This document shows positions 1 through 11,989 of a stretch of DNA of 64,000 nt, one piece after another. The translations under genes were made by a program, and so were the position numbers. The DNA is from Timema cristinae (taxonomy: Eukaryota > Arthropoda > Insecta > Phasmatodea > Timematidae), in assembly GCA_039000515.1 (NCBI GenBank), contig JBCFYV010000893.1:1-64000 (forward strand). Reading direction: 5' to 3'. Position 1 is the first letter of the stretch; each line of letters starts with the position of its first letter. The notes under the pieces were generated by a model. The model was not told where the DNA came from, ran no database searches, and saw only the letters and a program-made list of their open reading frames with translations.

Positions 1-689
1 TTTAAAATCTTGTAATACTATGCAAGTTTTTAATTTGTACATAAAAAATCAAACGGACCAGGTCCTTAAGTTTGACAAAGTCTTATTCCCGCCCGGTGGG
101 CTTCAGAACCGATCCCAAACAATAACTTCATCTCAACCATAGGTTGTCAAGTTAAAAAAAAATATAAAAAGATTACGTATAATAATAGCAAAATACTACT
201 GAATAAATAATTATTTTTTTATGCCGGACGGGCTATAAAGTTAATAACACAATTCTCATAACAATATAAGACCAATCTTCGCAAAAAATATGGCGTCTCA
301 CGCCAGATGGAATAAAAGTTTTAACCATTATACAAGGAATAAGAAATTCAAATATTTGCAAAATATGAAGTCTCATTTATATGGAAAATATTAATACCAT
401 ACAAGCCCAAAAAGGGGATTTTGCGTCTAGAAAACCTAATATAAAAACCAACATTATTTATCATAACTAATTTTACATATCAAGAGATCAAAGTTTTACA
501 CGATATCCTTGTGTAATTATCTATATAATTTTGGAAAGTCTAATATTAATATTTATTGGCCGAAAAAGAATTTTATAATATAATAGCCGAAATAGAATTT
601 TGTACGTTATAACATCCTGGACACCTATATGTGTCCAAGGACAGTATCCTGACAAGAGTTAAGGGTAAGATTGGGGAGGGGAAACCCAA
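1..689. other. AT-rich non-coding flank
   Basis: I see no coding signal or RNA gene here. The stretch is AT-rich with short GC-rich words (cgcccggtgggc near 92, gccggacgggc near 222). It lies outside the inverted repeat and runs into the R1-like fragment at about 690. Confidence 0.5.
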
Positions 690-1700
690 TCATCAGGGTC
701 GGAGGAAGGAGGATCGCCAGGGTGAAGACCTATAGATACTGGGTGTTACCTTAGATGAGAAGAGGAATTTTGAGGTACATATGGACCAGGTCAGCGCAAG
801 AGCAAAGAGTGTCATGCATAAAAATCGCGAGTATTGGCACAATAAATTTAACTCCCATGAGGACGATCAAGTTGTATAGTCAAGCGCTGATGGGGGCGAT
901 AGTGGGGTACGGTGCGAGTGTATGGGGCCATAGAGTAAAGATCAAGAAACATCGGGATAGGATGCTGCAGTCCAAAGAAACGTACTAATAAGACTAACTG
1001 GGGCATATGCACTGTGGCTATGGACGCCCTCACGGTGATACTTGGGGAGTTTCCCGCTGGACCTGGTCATAAGGGAGAGAGCGGCTAGGTACTGGATAAG
1101 GTGGAAGTGGTAAAGGTGTGGCAAAAAGGTGGCTACAAGGAAAGAGGTCAGCATTGCTTTGTTAGAGGAGTGGCAGGAGAGATGGGACAACAGCGGAAAG
1201 GGAAGAAGAACATACTCATATTTGAATAACATAGTAGAGAGATTGAGTATGAAACACCTGCAGCCATCCCGGGTCTGATCCAGTACCTATCAGGGAAAGG
1301 CCCATATTAAAAATCGTTGTTCCAACTTGGACTTGTGGATACGGACAGATGTGAATGTGGAGCTGTGGACACCCAGATCATGTGGTCCTGGAATGCGAGA
1401 AGCATGATTGGTTGAGATGGGAAAACCAAGTCCATATACAAGGGGAGTTGGTGGGTGACGTGCTGAGGCACAAGGAGAAGTGGGTCCACTTGGATGCGAT
1501 GGCGAACAATATTCCCCAGTGGGAAAGGAAGAGATACATTGAGGGAAAACAAGAAGAGAGAAGAGCGGGTAGAGAAGGAGGAAGACAGGAGAGGAAGAGC
1601 TGGGATGTTTGGAAGAGTGGACGGAGGAGAAGAGGAGGTTGAAGGAAGTGAAGGGAGTGATTGGGAGGTCAGCAGTAGTAGTGGATGATGAAGCAAAAGA
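690..1700 (+). pseudogene. R1-like non-LTR reverse transcriptase, C-terminal part, frameshifted
   Basis: This is the C-terminal part of an R1-clade retrotransposon ORF2, followed by switching frames. Around 735-800 it reads LGVTLDEKRNFEVHMDQV, the conserved stretch after the RT palm. Around 855-935 it reads LYSQALMGAIVGYGASVWG, and around 985-1,040 LIRLTGAYATVAMDALT, both typical of the R1/TRAS thumb and C-terminal region. At about 1,340-1,400 there is a zinc-binding pattern, CECG followed by PDHVVLEC (C-x-C...H-x4-C), as found at the end of R1-type ORF2. Downstream the protein becomes charged (Arg, Glu, Lys rich). No single frame stays open; single-base shifts every 30-60 nt break it, much like the noise inside the palindrome. 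EN and RT catalytic parts are absent, so this is a fragment. Confidence 0.72.
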
Positions 1701-2749
1701 TGGCATCTGGAGGGAAGGGGTTGGGGTAGGGAAAAGGAAAGAGGAGATGGCACAGTTGTGAATGAGGTGACTTCCCCCCTGCGGCCTGGACCAGTCGTGT
1801 GGCTCATGACTGGAGTAACCGGTCGATGGGGGTGGGGGCGTACTAAGTAATAGATGGTTGGATTCACAGCAAGCACGAAAAGAAATAAGGAATAAAACGA
1901 CGTTAAGTGCCAAGAAAGTGTTGGAAGAGATATTTTAGTTGTAGTTTAGTTTTAAGTAAATTTTTAGACTAGGGTGTAGTTAAGGGGGACGCTAGAAGTA
2001 GTTGGTTGCTACAACCCATAGGGCGCCTCCCCAGGTGGCGGATAGGGGAATGCTCATCACGTCACTAAGAGTCACAACTCTGCAAACATCGTCCCAGGCG
2101 GTCGTGGCACTAAGTGACGGTGAAGGGTACGGGGGGAAAAAAAATACCCGGGTGGACCCGTAGCGAGATAACACCAAGATGCATATAACACCAAATGCTA
2201 ATTACCAGCTCATTATTAATTATAAGGAAAACTTGGATATGTAAAGAGGAAATAGCAGAATAATGCGAGGATAACTGGCCTGGATTAATTTTGAGGAGCC
2301 AGACCGGAAGATACAGGACGGTAAATTAAAAAATATAAAAATAATCCTGACAAGAGTAACTCATCCCTCTGAATTGATTACAACATTATATACGCTAACA
2401 TTCTTGCTCAGAGAGGGGGAAAAGAGGAGTAACGAAATTAAAGGAAAAACAAAAAGAAAGAAGAGAGTGAAGGGATAATCAGACAAAGGTATAAAAATTG
2501 AGTAGCTTAGAGAGAGAACTAGAACAAATGTTCTTTACATAGCACCATCTTGACGGGCATGCACGTCACACTTTACCAACATGCCCGCGATGAATCACTG
2601 TTAAAGCTTAAAACAATCTTCACGCGATTAGTACTGCACGTAATGTTTATCGTGGTATGTAGTGCTTGTGCAGGAGTCGACTTGGGAGGCGGAACAAATT
2701 AAAATGGGGCATTGGTGAGTTCACTCATTTTTATTTTTAATAGTTTTCA
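1700..2749. other. R1-like 3' region and spacer
   Basis: The first part (about 1,700-1,985) continues the R1-like fragment past its coding region, with a GC-rich stretch near 1,780-1,850 and an AT-rich end with the word ttttagactagggtg. The rest, to 2,749, shows no coding signal. All of it is mirrored at about 51,100-52,146, which is how the edge of the inverted repeat was placed. Confidence 0.5.
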
Positions 2750-3349
2750 ATCATGCTGATTTCGTAACTTTTAGCTTTATGGTAATAAACACTACAGCGG
2801 GAAGTTGTATAGAAAGGGCCTCTAGCCTCCTATTTTTAACAGGTTCACCTGGTGGGAAGTAGATGCAGCATACTGTCACTACCATAGCAAGGGAGATTCT
2901 GATAGCGATCACTTGTAGATCAGACACGATATTAATATGTTTATGATATATATGCTCGTGAGAGTATAGTCACACCTCGATTATTTCGATCAAAGAATGG
3001 CTCGTCGGTGAGATATACATCGTACCCACGAAGCATCGGGTTATCATTTGGGCAGAAGTGGGTCCCCTGCAAGCATAAGATGGGAGAATGCAGGGAAGAA
3101 ATTAGTAGTTTAATTTCCTCTAAACAGCATAGAAACCCCTACAATGTATTGTAGTAGCGGCATTATTTATTAATATAAGATTTAATTATCCTCGCAATCC
3201 ATAACACTATCTCTTAAAAATAAAATTGATTGAGGACCTTTTTAGGTCCCCTTGCCTTTCCCAGTCTCTCCTGACCTGCAGCTTCAAGAAAGGCTTTGAA
3301 TTATTCTGAGAGACTGGGTAGATGTATCTTGCGCGAAGGCTATTTTAAG

Positions 3350-5200
3350 GTCTTCGACGCTTTCTGTAATGTAATTTTGGCGGCGGTCCCTCGCTAGTCC
3401 GTCCTCAAGGCACCAGTGGCATCGCCTTTGCAGCCTCACCTGTACTGAACATATCTCAACCTCCCGGAGTCCCCGAGGCGGGATTGAGCAGCTAGACAAC
3501 GGCCCCCGTAATTTAGGGCCCGAAGAGGGTTCGTGTGATTTCCCCCAGTAGCGCTCGAGGCTGTTCCCCAAGGAGGAAACCTCGGATGTATAGGTGGAGA
3601 ATACGATTTTATTGAAGGCGTGAAGGTCGAGATCGTGGAGGACTGAGTTGTCAAATGTTGGCTACAGCAAGACAAGGTTCGACCCCACCTTTCCCTCTAC
3701 GCCATATCTAAGGCAAATGGTACCATCAGAGTGATACAAGACTTGTCTACCTGGACGGAACCTTTGAAACTCCAAGATTTTCACTCCTGACTGCTGAGCG
3801 TGCATTCCAAGACATCCGGCAGGTTCATGGCTGTGGAAAAATAGACCTAGTCAATGGTTTCTAACCATGTAGCCCTCAACAAGGAAACATCGAGAACAGT
3901 GGGGATATACTTCAGAGGTTACAAGTATGAAGTCAACAGCTGCCACTCTGCTTGATTGATTTCCATTGGTTCTCGGCACAACTGAACGACGGCGGCATTG
4001 GCTTCGGGATTAACTCCTGCTAGGGCCCACGGTGTTGCGCAGAGAAAATTGTGTTAATCGGTCGGGTGGATCCTCACCCACTTGCAGCGACTCCATCGGG
4101 GAAAAGAGAGAAGATGTTTGCAACACCCGGGCACCTTCGGTATATCCTGGCGGTGGCGTAGCCCGGCCTCCGGAGGTTGTGGCCCAGCCACGCCACATAC
4201 CCGGCGATACGCAGGACGTCAGTGTCGCTAACCTCTGCAACTTGCTTCCCCCTTTTGGGGCGTTGCTTCTGTCAAGGCTAGGGTCCTCTCTTCGGTATCC
4301 CGGCCAGGCCTAGATATATCAGTTTCTTTTCAGGTCTTGTAGATGATTTTTGCTGATTAATGGTAACAACCATGGTAGTCAGTAGTCCGGGACCTGCTGC
4401 AGCTCATCTTGATATGGCTGTAGAACAGGAGGTCGTCTAAGTAGGCTATACCATTGGTTCCGGTCAACACTACCTCTACAGCACGGAAAGATTCGGTGGT
4501 TACCCGATGTAGAATGGCCGGGGCCAAAGAGTGACCCATTGGCAGTCTGTTGACTTCATACTTGTGACCTTGAAAATATACCCCCACTGCTCTCGATGTT
4601 TTCTTGTTGAAGATATATGGTAGAAACCGTTGATTAGGTCCAGTTTCCACAGCCCCACATAAGTAATGCTAGTCAAATACATGAGCTGCTCTGAGCATAA
4701 TACATATAAAATATGGGTTTATTCTAATGTTTCTGATCACCTGCGCTGGCCCCTGCCTCGCCGCTTAGGTCCTGCTGAGCCTCTTCCACCGCGGTCGATG
4801 GGAAGGCCGGGTATCTCGTGTAGATTGGTTGGACCGGCGGGTAGATTTATGGTAAAGAGTCAGTCCCCACAGCGGCGATTGCAGTCGGCCAGCACTTTTT
4901 CAGGGCGATGTACATTACGTTTATCCCGTGTATGCGGAGTCCTTGAACCGGCACAGAGAAATACAATAGTGAGCAGCCATGGATAGTAGGAATTGCACCT
5001 GATGTCGGTCACGTCCGGGAGGTAGCTCTTACAGTTTAAGCTTAAAGTGCCAAGGCCAAGCGAAGCGCTGGCCCTTCTACTTGAAGCACGGCGATCTCTG
5101 GCGGGCGCAAGGGATGGTCCACGCCTCAACCGTGGGTGGGGGTTCCCTGGGGCAGCCTTACCCCGGTGATGGTGCGTTGATTACTCCCTTTACATTCCTG
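3350..5200. pseudogene. Retroelement RT insert in LINE C (left arm), two opposed RT pieces
   Basis: The insert holds two fragments of one reverse transcriptase, facing opposite ways. On the plus strand at about 3,670-3,940 it reads ISKANGTIRVIQDLS, then LVNGF and GIYFRGYKYEVN. On the minus strand at about 4,350-4,680 it reads KLDLINGFYHI, RLPMGHSLAPAI and GIAYLDDLLFYS. The order of GFYHI, PMG and YLDD fits an LTR-type or related RT (palm motifs A, B, C with YLDD), not the LINE RT around it. I cannot name the family. No LTRs, integrase or protease were found. The partner copy lies at 48,890-50,540. The head-to-head layout could be an inversion in the original insert or two fragments. Confidence 0.5.
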
Positions 5201-6439
5201 ATTCTTTCGTCAAATTTTCTGTGAAGTTCTTGAATAGCCGTAACAACTGCTTTTGTTTGGTTCCTCCATTAGTTCGTTGGGGTCTCACCGAAGATAACAG
5301 TCTGCGGGGATGTGTGTTCTTAGTCTTGATGGTGTTACTGCCGATTCGTTAAGGAAGTCAGTCAGGTTGACCGGTGGTGTTCTTGGTTTTATCTGGGCTA
5401 TATTCCTGGTGGGGTTTCCCCGACGACGGATTCCTGGAATCGACTTTATTTTTCCCTGGAGTAGGTCCAGGATTGAGTCTTGGCCAGTCGCGATTTCCAA
5501 GTAGTGTAATCTCGCTTACTTTTCTCCTTGATTATTCTTGCGATTTTGGGCTTTAACTACTTCGTGGAGTTTCTCGAGTAGTGACGAGGAGGCACAGGTC
5601 GAGAGATGTTTCGAAATGTTGACTGCAAAATGGAATTTGGGGACAAATTTATGTTTTGGCTGAAAATTGACTATATGAGTCTGAAATATGGGAAATTCTC
5701 TTTTCATTTAAATTTCTCCAGGACTTTCATCTTACCTTCCATTCGGACAGGCCCCGAGACCGGGAAAATGCGGACCCCCCCGCAGAGCTTAGGAGACTCA
5801 CCAGGGTTTGTATCGTGAACCTCTTTACCGCAAACTTCACAGGTTGACTTTTCCCCGGCAATGCACCTTTAGAATGCCCTAATCGTGGGGAATGAAAACA
5901 GTACCGTGGGTTGGGGACGTAAAAGCCGACCTTTAGCACGTGGAAACCCGCTCGGACCTCCATATTCTTTTCCCTTGGCCATTTTTTTTGTGACTATCCT
6001 TTTAAACTTCGGTAACATGTCGAGGTTTAAGCTCACCACGAGCCCTCAATACCTACGCAGTCGAGGTCATAGCAAATGACCACTCCCTTGCAAACATTGA
6101 CGAACCTGTTTTGGATTCATCATTACCTGTAAATGGGCCTTATTGCTTAACGGGATATCAGTTTATAACCCTTAAGTTTACCGCTGGACCATTACAGTGC
6201 CATCTCGCAGTTTTCTAAAAAGAGACCTCTGATTTTGCAGTACAAGTTATTTACTCTTTTGAGGATAAAGGGGCTGGCACGTTTCAGGGTTTCAAACGTC
6301 TTTTACTCTAGACATTACCAGAAAGCGGGGCTGAGGCCTCGCCAATTCCCGGAAATTTTTTAAATTTTAAAGGGCTGGACAGTTCTTACCAGTTTCCGCC
6401 TCTTTTCGTTAATACGGTCCTTAAGAGCCGGGCATTTAG

Positions 6440-6560
6440 TTGCAGCGGTTTGGCAGTACGGTGCCAGCGGGGATTGGCAAGTACGGTGCCAGCGGGGATA
6501 TGCCAGTGACGGTGCCAGCGGGATTACAGTTGTCAGCAGCGGGCAATAGAGGTGGCCATG
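6440..6560 (-). repeat. 5' UTR minisatellite of LINE C, left arm
   Basis: Four or so imperfect repeats of a unit of about 22-24 bp lie here; on the minus strand each contains tggcaccgtactgccaa. The mirror array is at 47,560-47,675 and a weaker one is in copy D at about 56,235-56,310. It sits just upstream of the ORF1 start region. Confidence 0.6.
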
Positions 6561-7184
6561 CATTATTAGGGAAAACCCTCACAATACTCTGATCGTAGAC
6601 CCCTGGGTGATCCAAGTTGGTACTACCCATGAGGCCCTGTTAACACTCCCGACGGAGAGCCCACACGACGTAGACATGACAACCCTTTACATGGGGCAGC
6701 AACAGGAGAAGGGTCAAACCAGCAGTGGGTGTAGAAAATGCCCAATTTTTAGTCCGGGCCCTCATGAAATAAATCGGTCTTTTTTTAAGGTAAGATACCA
6801 GGTTATTGTCATCCCTAAGACCCTTCTATCAAGATATTACAACCAGCACACTTTCATGAAAGGGGCTCAATTGCAGAGGTATCCAATAATTTCCAGGAGA
6901 TCAAGGTTAGACAACCAATGGCGTCAACGGAGAAGCCAAAAACTTCCGTGCAGGAATGTACGGAAGGGAAGGGAAGAAAGAATAGAAAGGGGAAAAATGA
7001 AGTAGAGAGAAGGAAGAAAAAAGGAGGCGAAAGGAAAGATATAGAATAGTTTCGTTCTGCACGGAAGCCTCAATTTTAGTTGCCTCTTACGACAAGCAGG
7101 GGGTTACTGCGGGTAGGAATATCACTTGCAAGAGAAAAAGTACAAGAGTCATATAGACGATAAAGAAAGAGGAAATTAGGATAC

Positions 7185-8095
7185 ATATTCAATCATTCCC
7201 TCACATTAAATCCCATTATTGCCGGGAAGGTTCATAACGTCACTTTCTTGAAGGTCACCTTAATGTATCAAAAATGTACAAGCTGTATACAGAGAAAGTA
7301 ACACAACCACTGAAAGAGATTATAATGGGATATTTTAACAAGGAGTTTAATCTTGGTTTTATCTCTCCCAAAAAAAAGATTGCTGAGATTATTACGAAGA
7401 AATGAAAGAACACCAGGAGTAGCAGTGATAAAAAAAGCATTCTTTGAGAAACATATGAAAAATAAATCCGTTTGTAAAATTGAGCGGGATGAAGATAGAC
7501 ATAACTATAATTATAAAAATCAAAACAACAGCACAGCGGTAGTCTGCTTTGATCTTGAAAATGTTTTTGCTCTTCCCAGGGCAGAGGTCTCAAATTTTTT
7601 CTACAAAAGAAATTTAATTTTTCAATTTGACTGCACATTGTTCTGTTGATAAATATTAAAGTTACTGAGCACCCTGGCATGAATGCAAGAGTGGTAGGTC
7701 TGGAACTGATATTGCAAGTGCGCTAGTGCAAATCCTTAGAGAGATCATGAAAGATCATGCTACTCTTGAAAAAATCATTTTATGGTCAGACTCATGTATT
7801 CCCAGAACCGAAACTCCATTATGTGTTTAGCATTGAAAAAAATCCTTTCTAGCATTGACTCTGGGAGACTTACAGTAACTGAGCAGAAGTTTAGTGAGCC
7901 GGGGCGTGGGAACATTCAAGAGGTGGATTCCGTGCACAGTGTCATTGAGCGATGGCTAAAAGGACGGGAGGTTTACAGCCCAGTTAGCCTAATTAGACTG
8001 CTGAATGGATTGGCAAAATCAGGGAAGTTCATGAAGTTAATAAATTGAGTAATGAATACTTTTTCAATTTTCAAAAAGTCCTTTACCAGGGTTAA
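7185..8095 (+). pseudogene. DDE-type transposase-like relict (uncharacterised multi-copy family), left arm
   Basis: Following the coding signal through frameshifts gives one protein: FPHIKSHYCREGS, then MYKLYTEKV, FNKEFNLGF (about 7,180-7,360), ERDEDR (about 7,485), CFDLENVFALP and FFYKRNL (about 7,545-7,620), IILWSDSC with QNRNSIM (about 7,770-7,830) and GRGNIQEVDSVHSVIER (about 7,900-7,955), then YSPVSLIRLLNGLAKSGKF. The invariant Asp of CFDLENV, the Asp of WSDSC and the Glu of IQEVD have the order and spacing of a DDE/RNase H-fold catalytic triad. From memory, unverified, this matches a multi-copy uncharacterised protein of hemipterans and other invertebrates. The 5' end is cut by LINE C at about 7,120 and the 3' end by the foldback element at about 8,355. 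Mirrored at 46,000-46,935. Confidence 0.6.
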
Positions 8096-8354
8096 GCCCC
8101 CTTGTAATAAAAAAAAAAAAAGTGTCTCCGTTGATAGAGTTCAGAGAGCCCTTTAAAGAGATCTGAAAAGTTTACCTATGGAAAATAAAATAAACAGCAT
8201 CTAGGGAAGAACCTCATCTTCATAAAAAGAATATTGGGGGAAACTACTCCCTGTATCAAAGGTTATATGCTCAAGAGTTTGACAGAAGAAAAGAAAAAAG
8301 ATACCTGCAATTTTTAAAATACTCCCTAAGGAAGATGCATTTTTCTATATTATT

Positions 8355-11300
8355 TTTTTCTTTTAGATAAGGTTTAATATCAAATTAAAAAGTATAAAAA
8401 GATAGAAATAGTTTTAAAACAAATTATTTTTACAATTTTAAATTTATTTTTATTTTTTAGAAGATAAAGGGGACAGAGTGGAAAAGTTTTTTTGTTACAA
8501 CAGAAAATCAATTACAATCAAAAATTTGGTAAAAAAAAAATTTATTAATGAAAAAATTTTTAATTGGGTTAAAAAAAAAAATTGAACCTTTAAAAAAAAC
8601 CCTTTAAAAAGTGAGTGAAAAAGTAATATACAAAAAAAATTTTAAAATACTGTTTTTATAGACAATTAGTTAAAATAAAATGGGTGTAAATAGATAAACA
8701 AAAAAATTTTGGGTTAAAAAAGGTTCCATAGAGTTTGACCCTAGGTTTTGAAAAAAGTTTTTAGTTGGTTTGTTAAAAAAAAATTTTTTTTAAAAATTAT
8801 TTTTTGGTTTTATGTAAAACTTTTTAAACAACCCAAAAATATTTTTTAAGCAAGTGGAGGGAAAAATATGGGATGTATAAATGAAATTTAAAATTTTATG
8901 TAAAAAAAATAAAAGTCAATGCAAGTTGGGAAATTTTTGTGAAAACAAAAAAATTTTTTTTTAAAATTTATAAGTTAAATTATTTTACTGGAGAATTTAA
9001 ATTCCCTTGTTCCTTGAGAATGGGGTTGTTTAATCACAATTCCGATGTTTGGGCCTCGATGGCACACCCTCGGTCTAAACAAGAAAAAGAGTTAAGTAAG
9101 CCGTGGTGCAAATATCAATTTGGGCCAAAATATAAAAAAAATTAAAATTAATTTTTGTAACATTTGTGAGTATAGGTCTATATTAGCAGAAATGAAATAT
9201 GATATTCCCTAGATAAACCTGAAATGAGTTATTGCACGAAAAAATCGAGTAAAAATAAATTTAAATTTAAAAAAGGACGATGTGTAAATGAAAACACAGA
9301 AGTCATTTCTAGAAATCATGGATTATAAAAGGTAAAAAAGCAAAAAGGGGTAGAAATTGAATAATTTAAATGTACAAAATTGAAGATAGATAGATTAAAA
9401 AATTAAACCATGAAAAATATTAATGAAAATGAAAAAAAAGGGAAGGGAAGAAAAAAGATAGATAATAAAAAGGATAGAGAAAGGGTTCAAACTTTTTGAA
9501 TCCCCCGAACGGGTCTTTAAACTACGGGGAAAGGAAAGGGCTACTCACAAAACCATGGATTTCAAAAAACAATAAACAACAAAAAAGAAAAAAACTGCCC
9601 CCTACCACTAATTTCAAAAGGGTATAAAAATTCCCCAAAAAAACGCCCCCCTTTTATTCTCCCCAAGGACATTTTAAAATTTATAAAATTAAACCCTTAA
9701 AAGCACCCAATTTTACTTCTTTCCAAAAAATTCATAAACACAACATCCCCAACCCTCTGGTCAATTATCAAAATGCCGCTTAAAAAGTAAAAAAATTTTT
9801 GCTAAAACACTTCAGCACAATTTACAGTTACCTTAACTTAAAATTTTTCAAAAGCCATAGATCGATTAATAAATTAAACATTTTCATTAGTGCTCAACCC
9901 AATTTCTCTCACTAGGACATCCCAATCTATTACAAAGGGCCCGTTAATAAAACCTTAACTTACTAAAAACTTTTGGAAAACAATAATGTTTCCCCCTAAT
10001 ACATCAAACAAATACTATCGACCTTAAAACTGTATCAAACAAAATTATTTCCAATTCAAAAACAAGTTTTTTTCTCAGAGTGAGGGTTTTGCAATGGGCC
10101 CCCCTATTCATGTTTAATGTCTGAATTTTTTGCAACTTAGACCCAAAATTAAATAAAACCATTACACTTTTCAAAGTTATTTTTTTTGCCGTATGTGATA
10201 CATTCTGTTATCTATGAATTCCCTAACTCATCTCCACCTGATTTGCTCAAAAAAATGAACAACATTCATCCAAATTAACTTTATGTTGAAATAAAATAAT
10301 AATTGCTCAATACCCGGAAATTTAAGCTCCCAAAAAAAACTGAAAATTTTGAAAACAAATTTACCGCAACCTCAAAAACGGTATTTATTCCAAACGACCC
10401 AACCATCCAATGATTCAAAAAAAGCTGCCCTTTAAAAGTCTATATATAGATTCTTACATACCTTTAACAGAAAGAAATTTAAGCATGAAGAACATTATTT
10501 AAAATTACTCCCTTCCAAAAGGTTTTTCCACACCTCCATGAAAACCGCTGAGAAAATTTTTAAAAGACGCATTACTTAAACAATAAAAAGTTTTTAAAAA
10601 GAGCAGACCAATTCGAGAACCCGACTTGATTTACACTCTCAGTAAAATTCCACAACCACAAGATTTTAAAAACTATTCCTGCTTGCTCCCCCCCTTCCTT
10701 CCCTCGTGTTTAAAAGACCCGTTCGGGCCCGTGTCAAAAAAGCTTGAACCTTTTTTACCTTTTATTTATCACTTTTTCTCTTCCTTCCTTTTTATTCATT
10801 TATCATTAACCTAGTTTTTTCCTTTAATTTTTTTTCTATCTTCTTTAGATTTTGCTACATTATATTAGTTCAAGGTTTACCCCTTTTTGCTTTCCCTTTC
10901 AAAACCATACTTTTTAGAAAGACTTTGTTTACATTTACCCCTCGTCGTTTTAAAAATTCAGTTTACTCGATTTTTCGTGCAATAATCTTTTTAGGATTTC
11001 TTGGTAATTTTCATTTTCATTTCTGCAAAAATTTTTCCCCATACTCACACTGTTATCAAAAATTTAATTTTACATTTATTTATATTGGCCTAAATTGAGT
11101 ATTTGCACCACGGTTACGTTAACCCCTTTTTTCTTGTTTAGGGGTGAGGATGGTTTCCATGAGCCCGAACATCGGGAAATTTTGATTAAACAACCCTTTC
11201 AAGGAAAAGGGAATTCAAAATTTTCCCCGATAAGAATAGATTTCAATTATATATATAAAAAAAAAAATTTCTTTGTTTTCACAAAATTCCCTCTGTGTAT

Positions 11301-11875
11301 TGATTTTTTTTTATTACACTATTTAAGTTTCATTTATATATCCCATATTTCATCTACACTTGTTTAATATATTTAGGGGTTTTTTAAATGTAATTACTTT
11401 AAAAACCTGAAAGAAAATTTTTTAAAAAAAATTTTTTTTATAAAAACAACTAAAAATTTTATCAACCAGGCTCAATTCTTATGGAAATTATTTTAACCCT
11501 TTTTATATTTTTTATCAAAATTATACCCCTTTTTATTTTAACTAATTGTCTAAACACATGTTTTTTTTAAAATGTTTTATTGTATTTTGTACTTTTTGAC
11601 TCCATTTTTTTAAAGTTTTTTAATGGTTCAATTATTACTTTTAACCTAAAAAAACTTTTTCTCTTAATAAATTTTTTTTTACTCACAATTATTATTGAAT
11701 TTATTTTTGTTGTAACAACAACTTTGCCACTTGCCTTGACTCTTTTAAATAATCATTAATTAAATTTTTCAAAATAATTTGTTTTAAAAATCTGTTTTTT
11801 ATCTTTTTCTATCTTTTAATTTGATACTATCCTTATCTAATAGAATTATTTTGTTCCTTATACAAATAATTATGT
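8355..11875. mobile_element. Foldback element with long terminal inverted repeats, left arm copy
   Basis: The two ends are inverted copies of each other around a centre near 10,100: about 8,355-9,540 pairs with about 10,640-11,875 (for example the ttactcacaa/ttgtaacaac region at 8,500 and 11,690). The inside (about 9,540-10,640) is single-copy within the element. The same element, cleaner, is at 42,075-45,725, where the arms are about 1.2 kb and the inside about 1.2 kb. The inside may carry a gag-like ORF remnant on the minus strand (see 43,390-44,560). This copy is badly distorted by inflated A, T, C and G runs, so lengths are approximate. No target-site duplication could be placed. Confidence 0.55.
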
Positions 11876-11989
11876 ATTTTAGAATTATTATTTTTTTAGC
11901 ACCGCGTTTTTCACCCCTTCGGTTATACGCACTTACGCTAAATTTTTCAAAGGTAGGGTGATTGTGATGAAATGAAGGGCCCTTTCAGT

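Larger units (their letters stand above)
2750..7120 (-). mobile_element. I-like LINE copy C, left arm, minus strand, split by an RT insert
   Basis: Read on the minus strand this is the 5' half of an I-like LINE related to copy D: 5' UTR (about 6,560-7,120), ORF1 (about 5,270-6,450), the ORF1 C-terminus (about 3,180-3,345) and the start of the endonuclease domain of ORF2 (about 2,750-3,160). ORF1 shows CFH...GHSK near 5,860-5,910, where the zinc knuckles lie in copy D, and LEKLHEVVKAQNRKN near 5,530-5,580. It differs from copy D enough to be another subfamily. An unrelated RT-bearing insert at about 3,350-5,200 splits ORF1. ORF2 stops within the endonuclease, at the point equivalent to about 58,230 in copy D. 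Its mirror image is 46,975-51,100. Frames are broken throughout. Confidence 0.7.
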
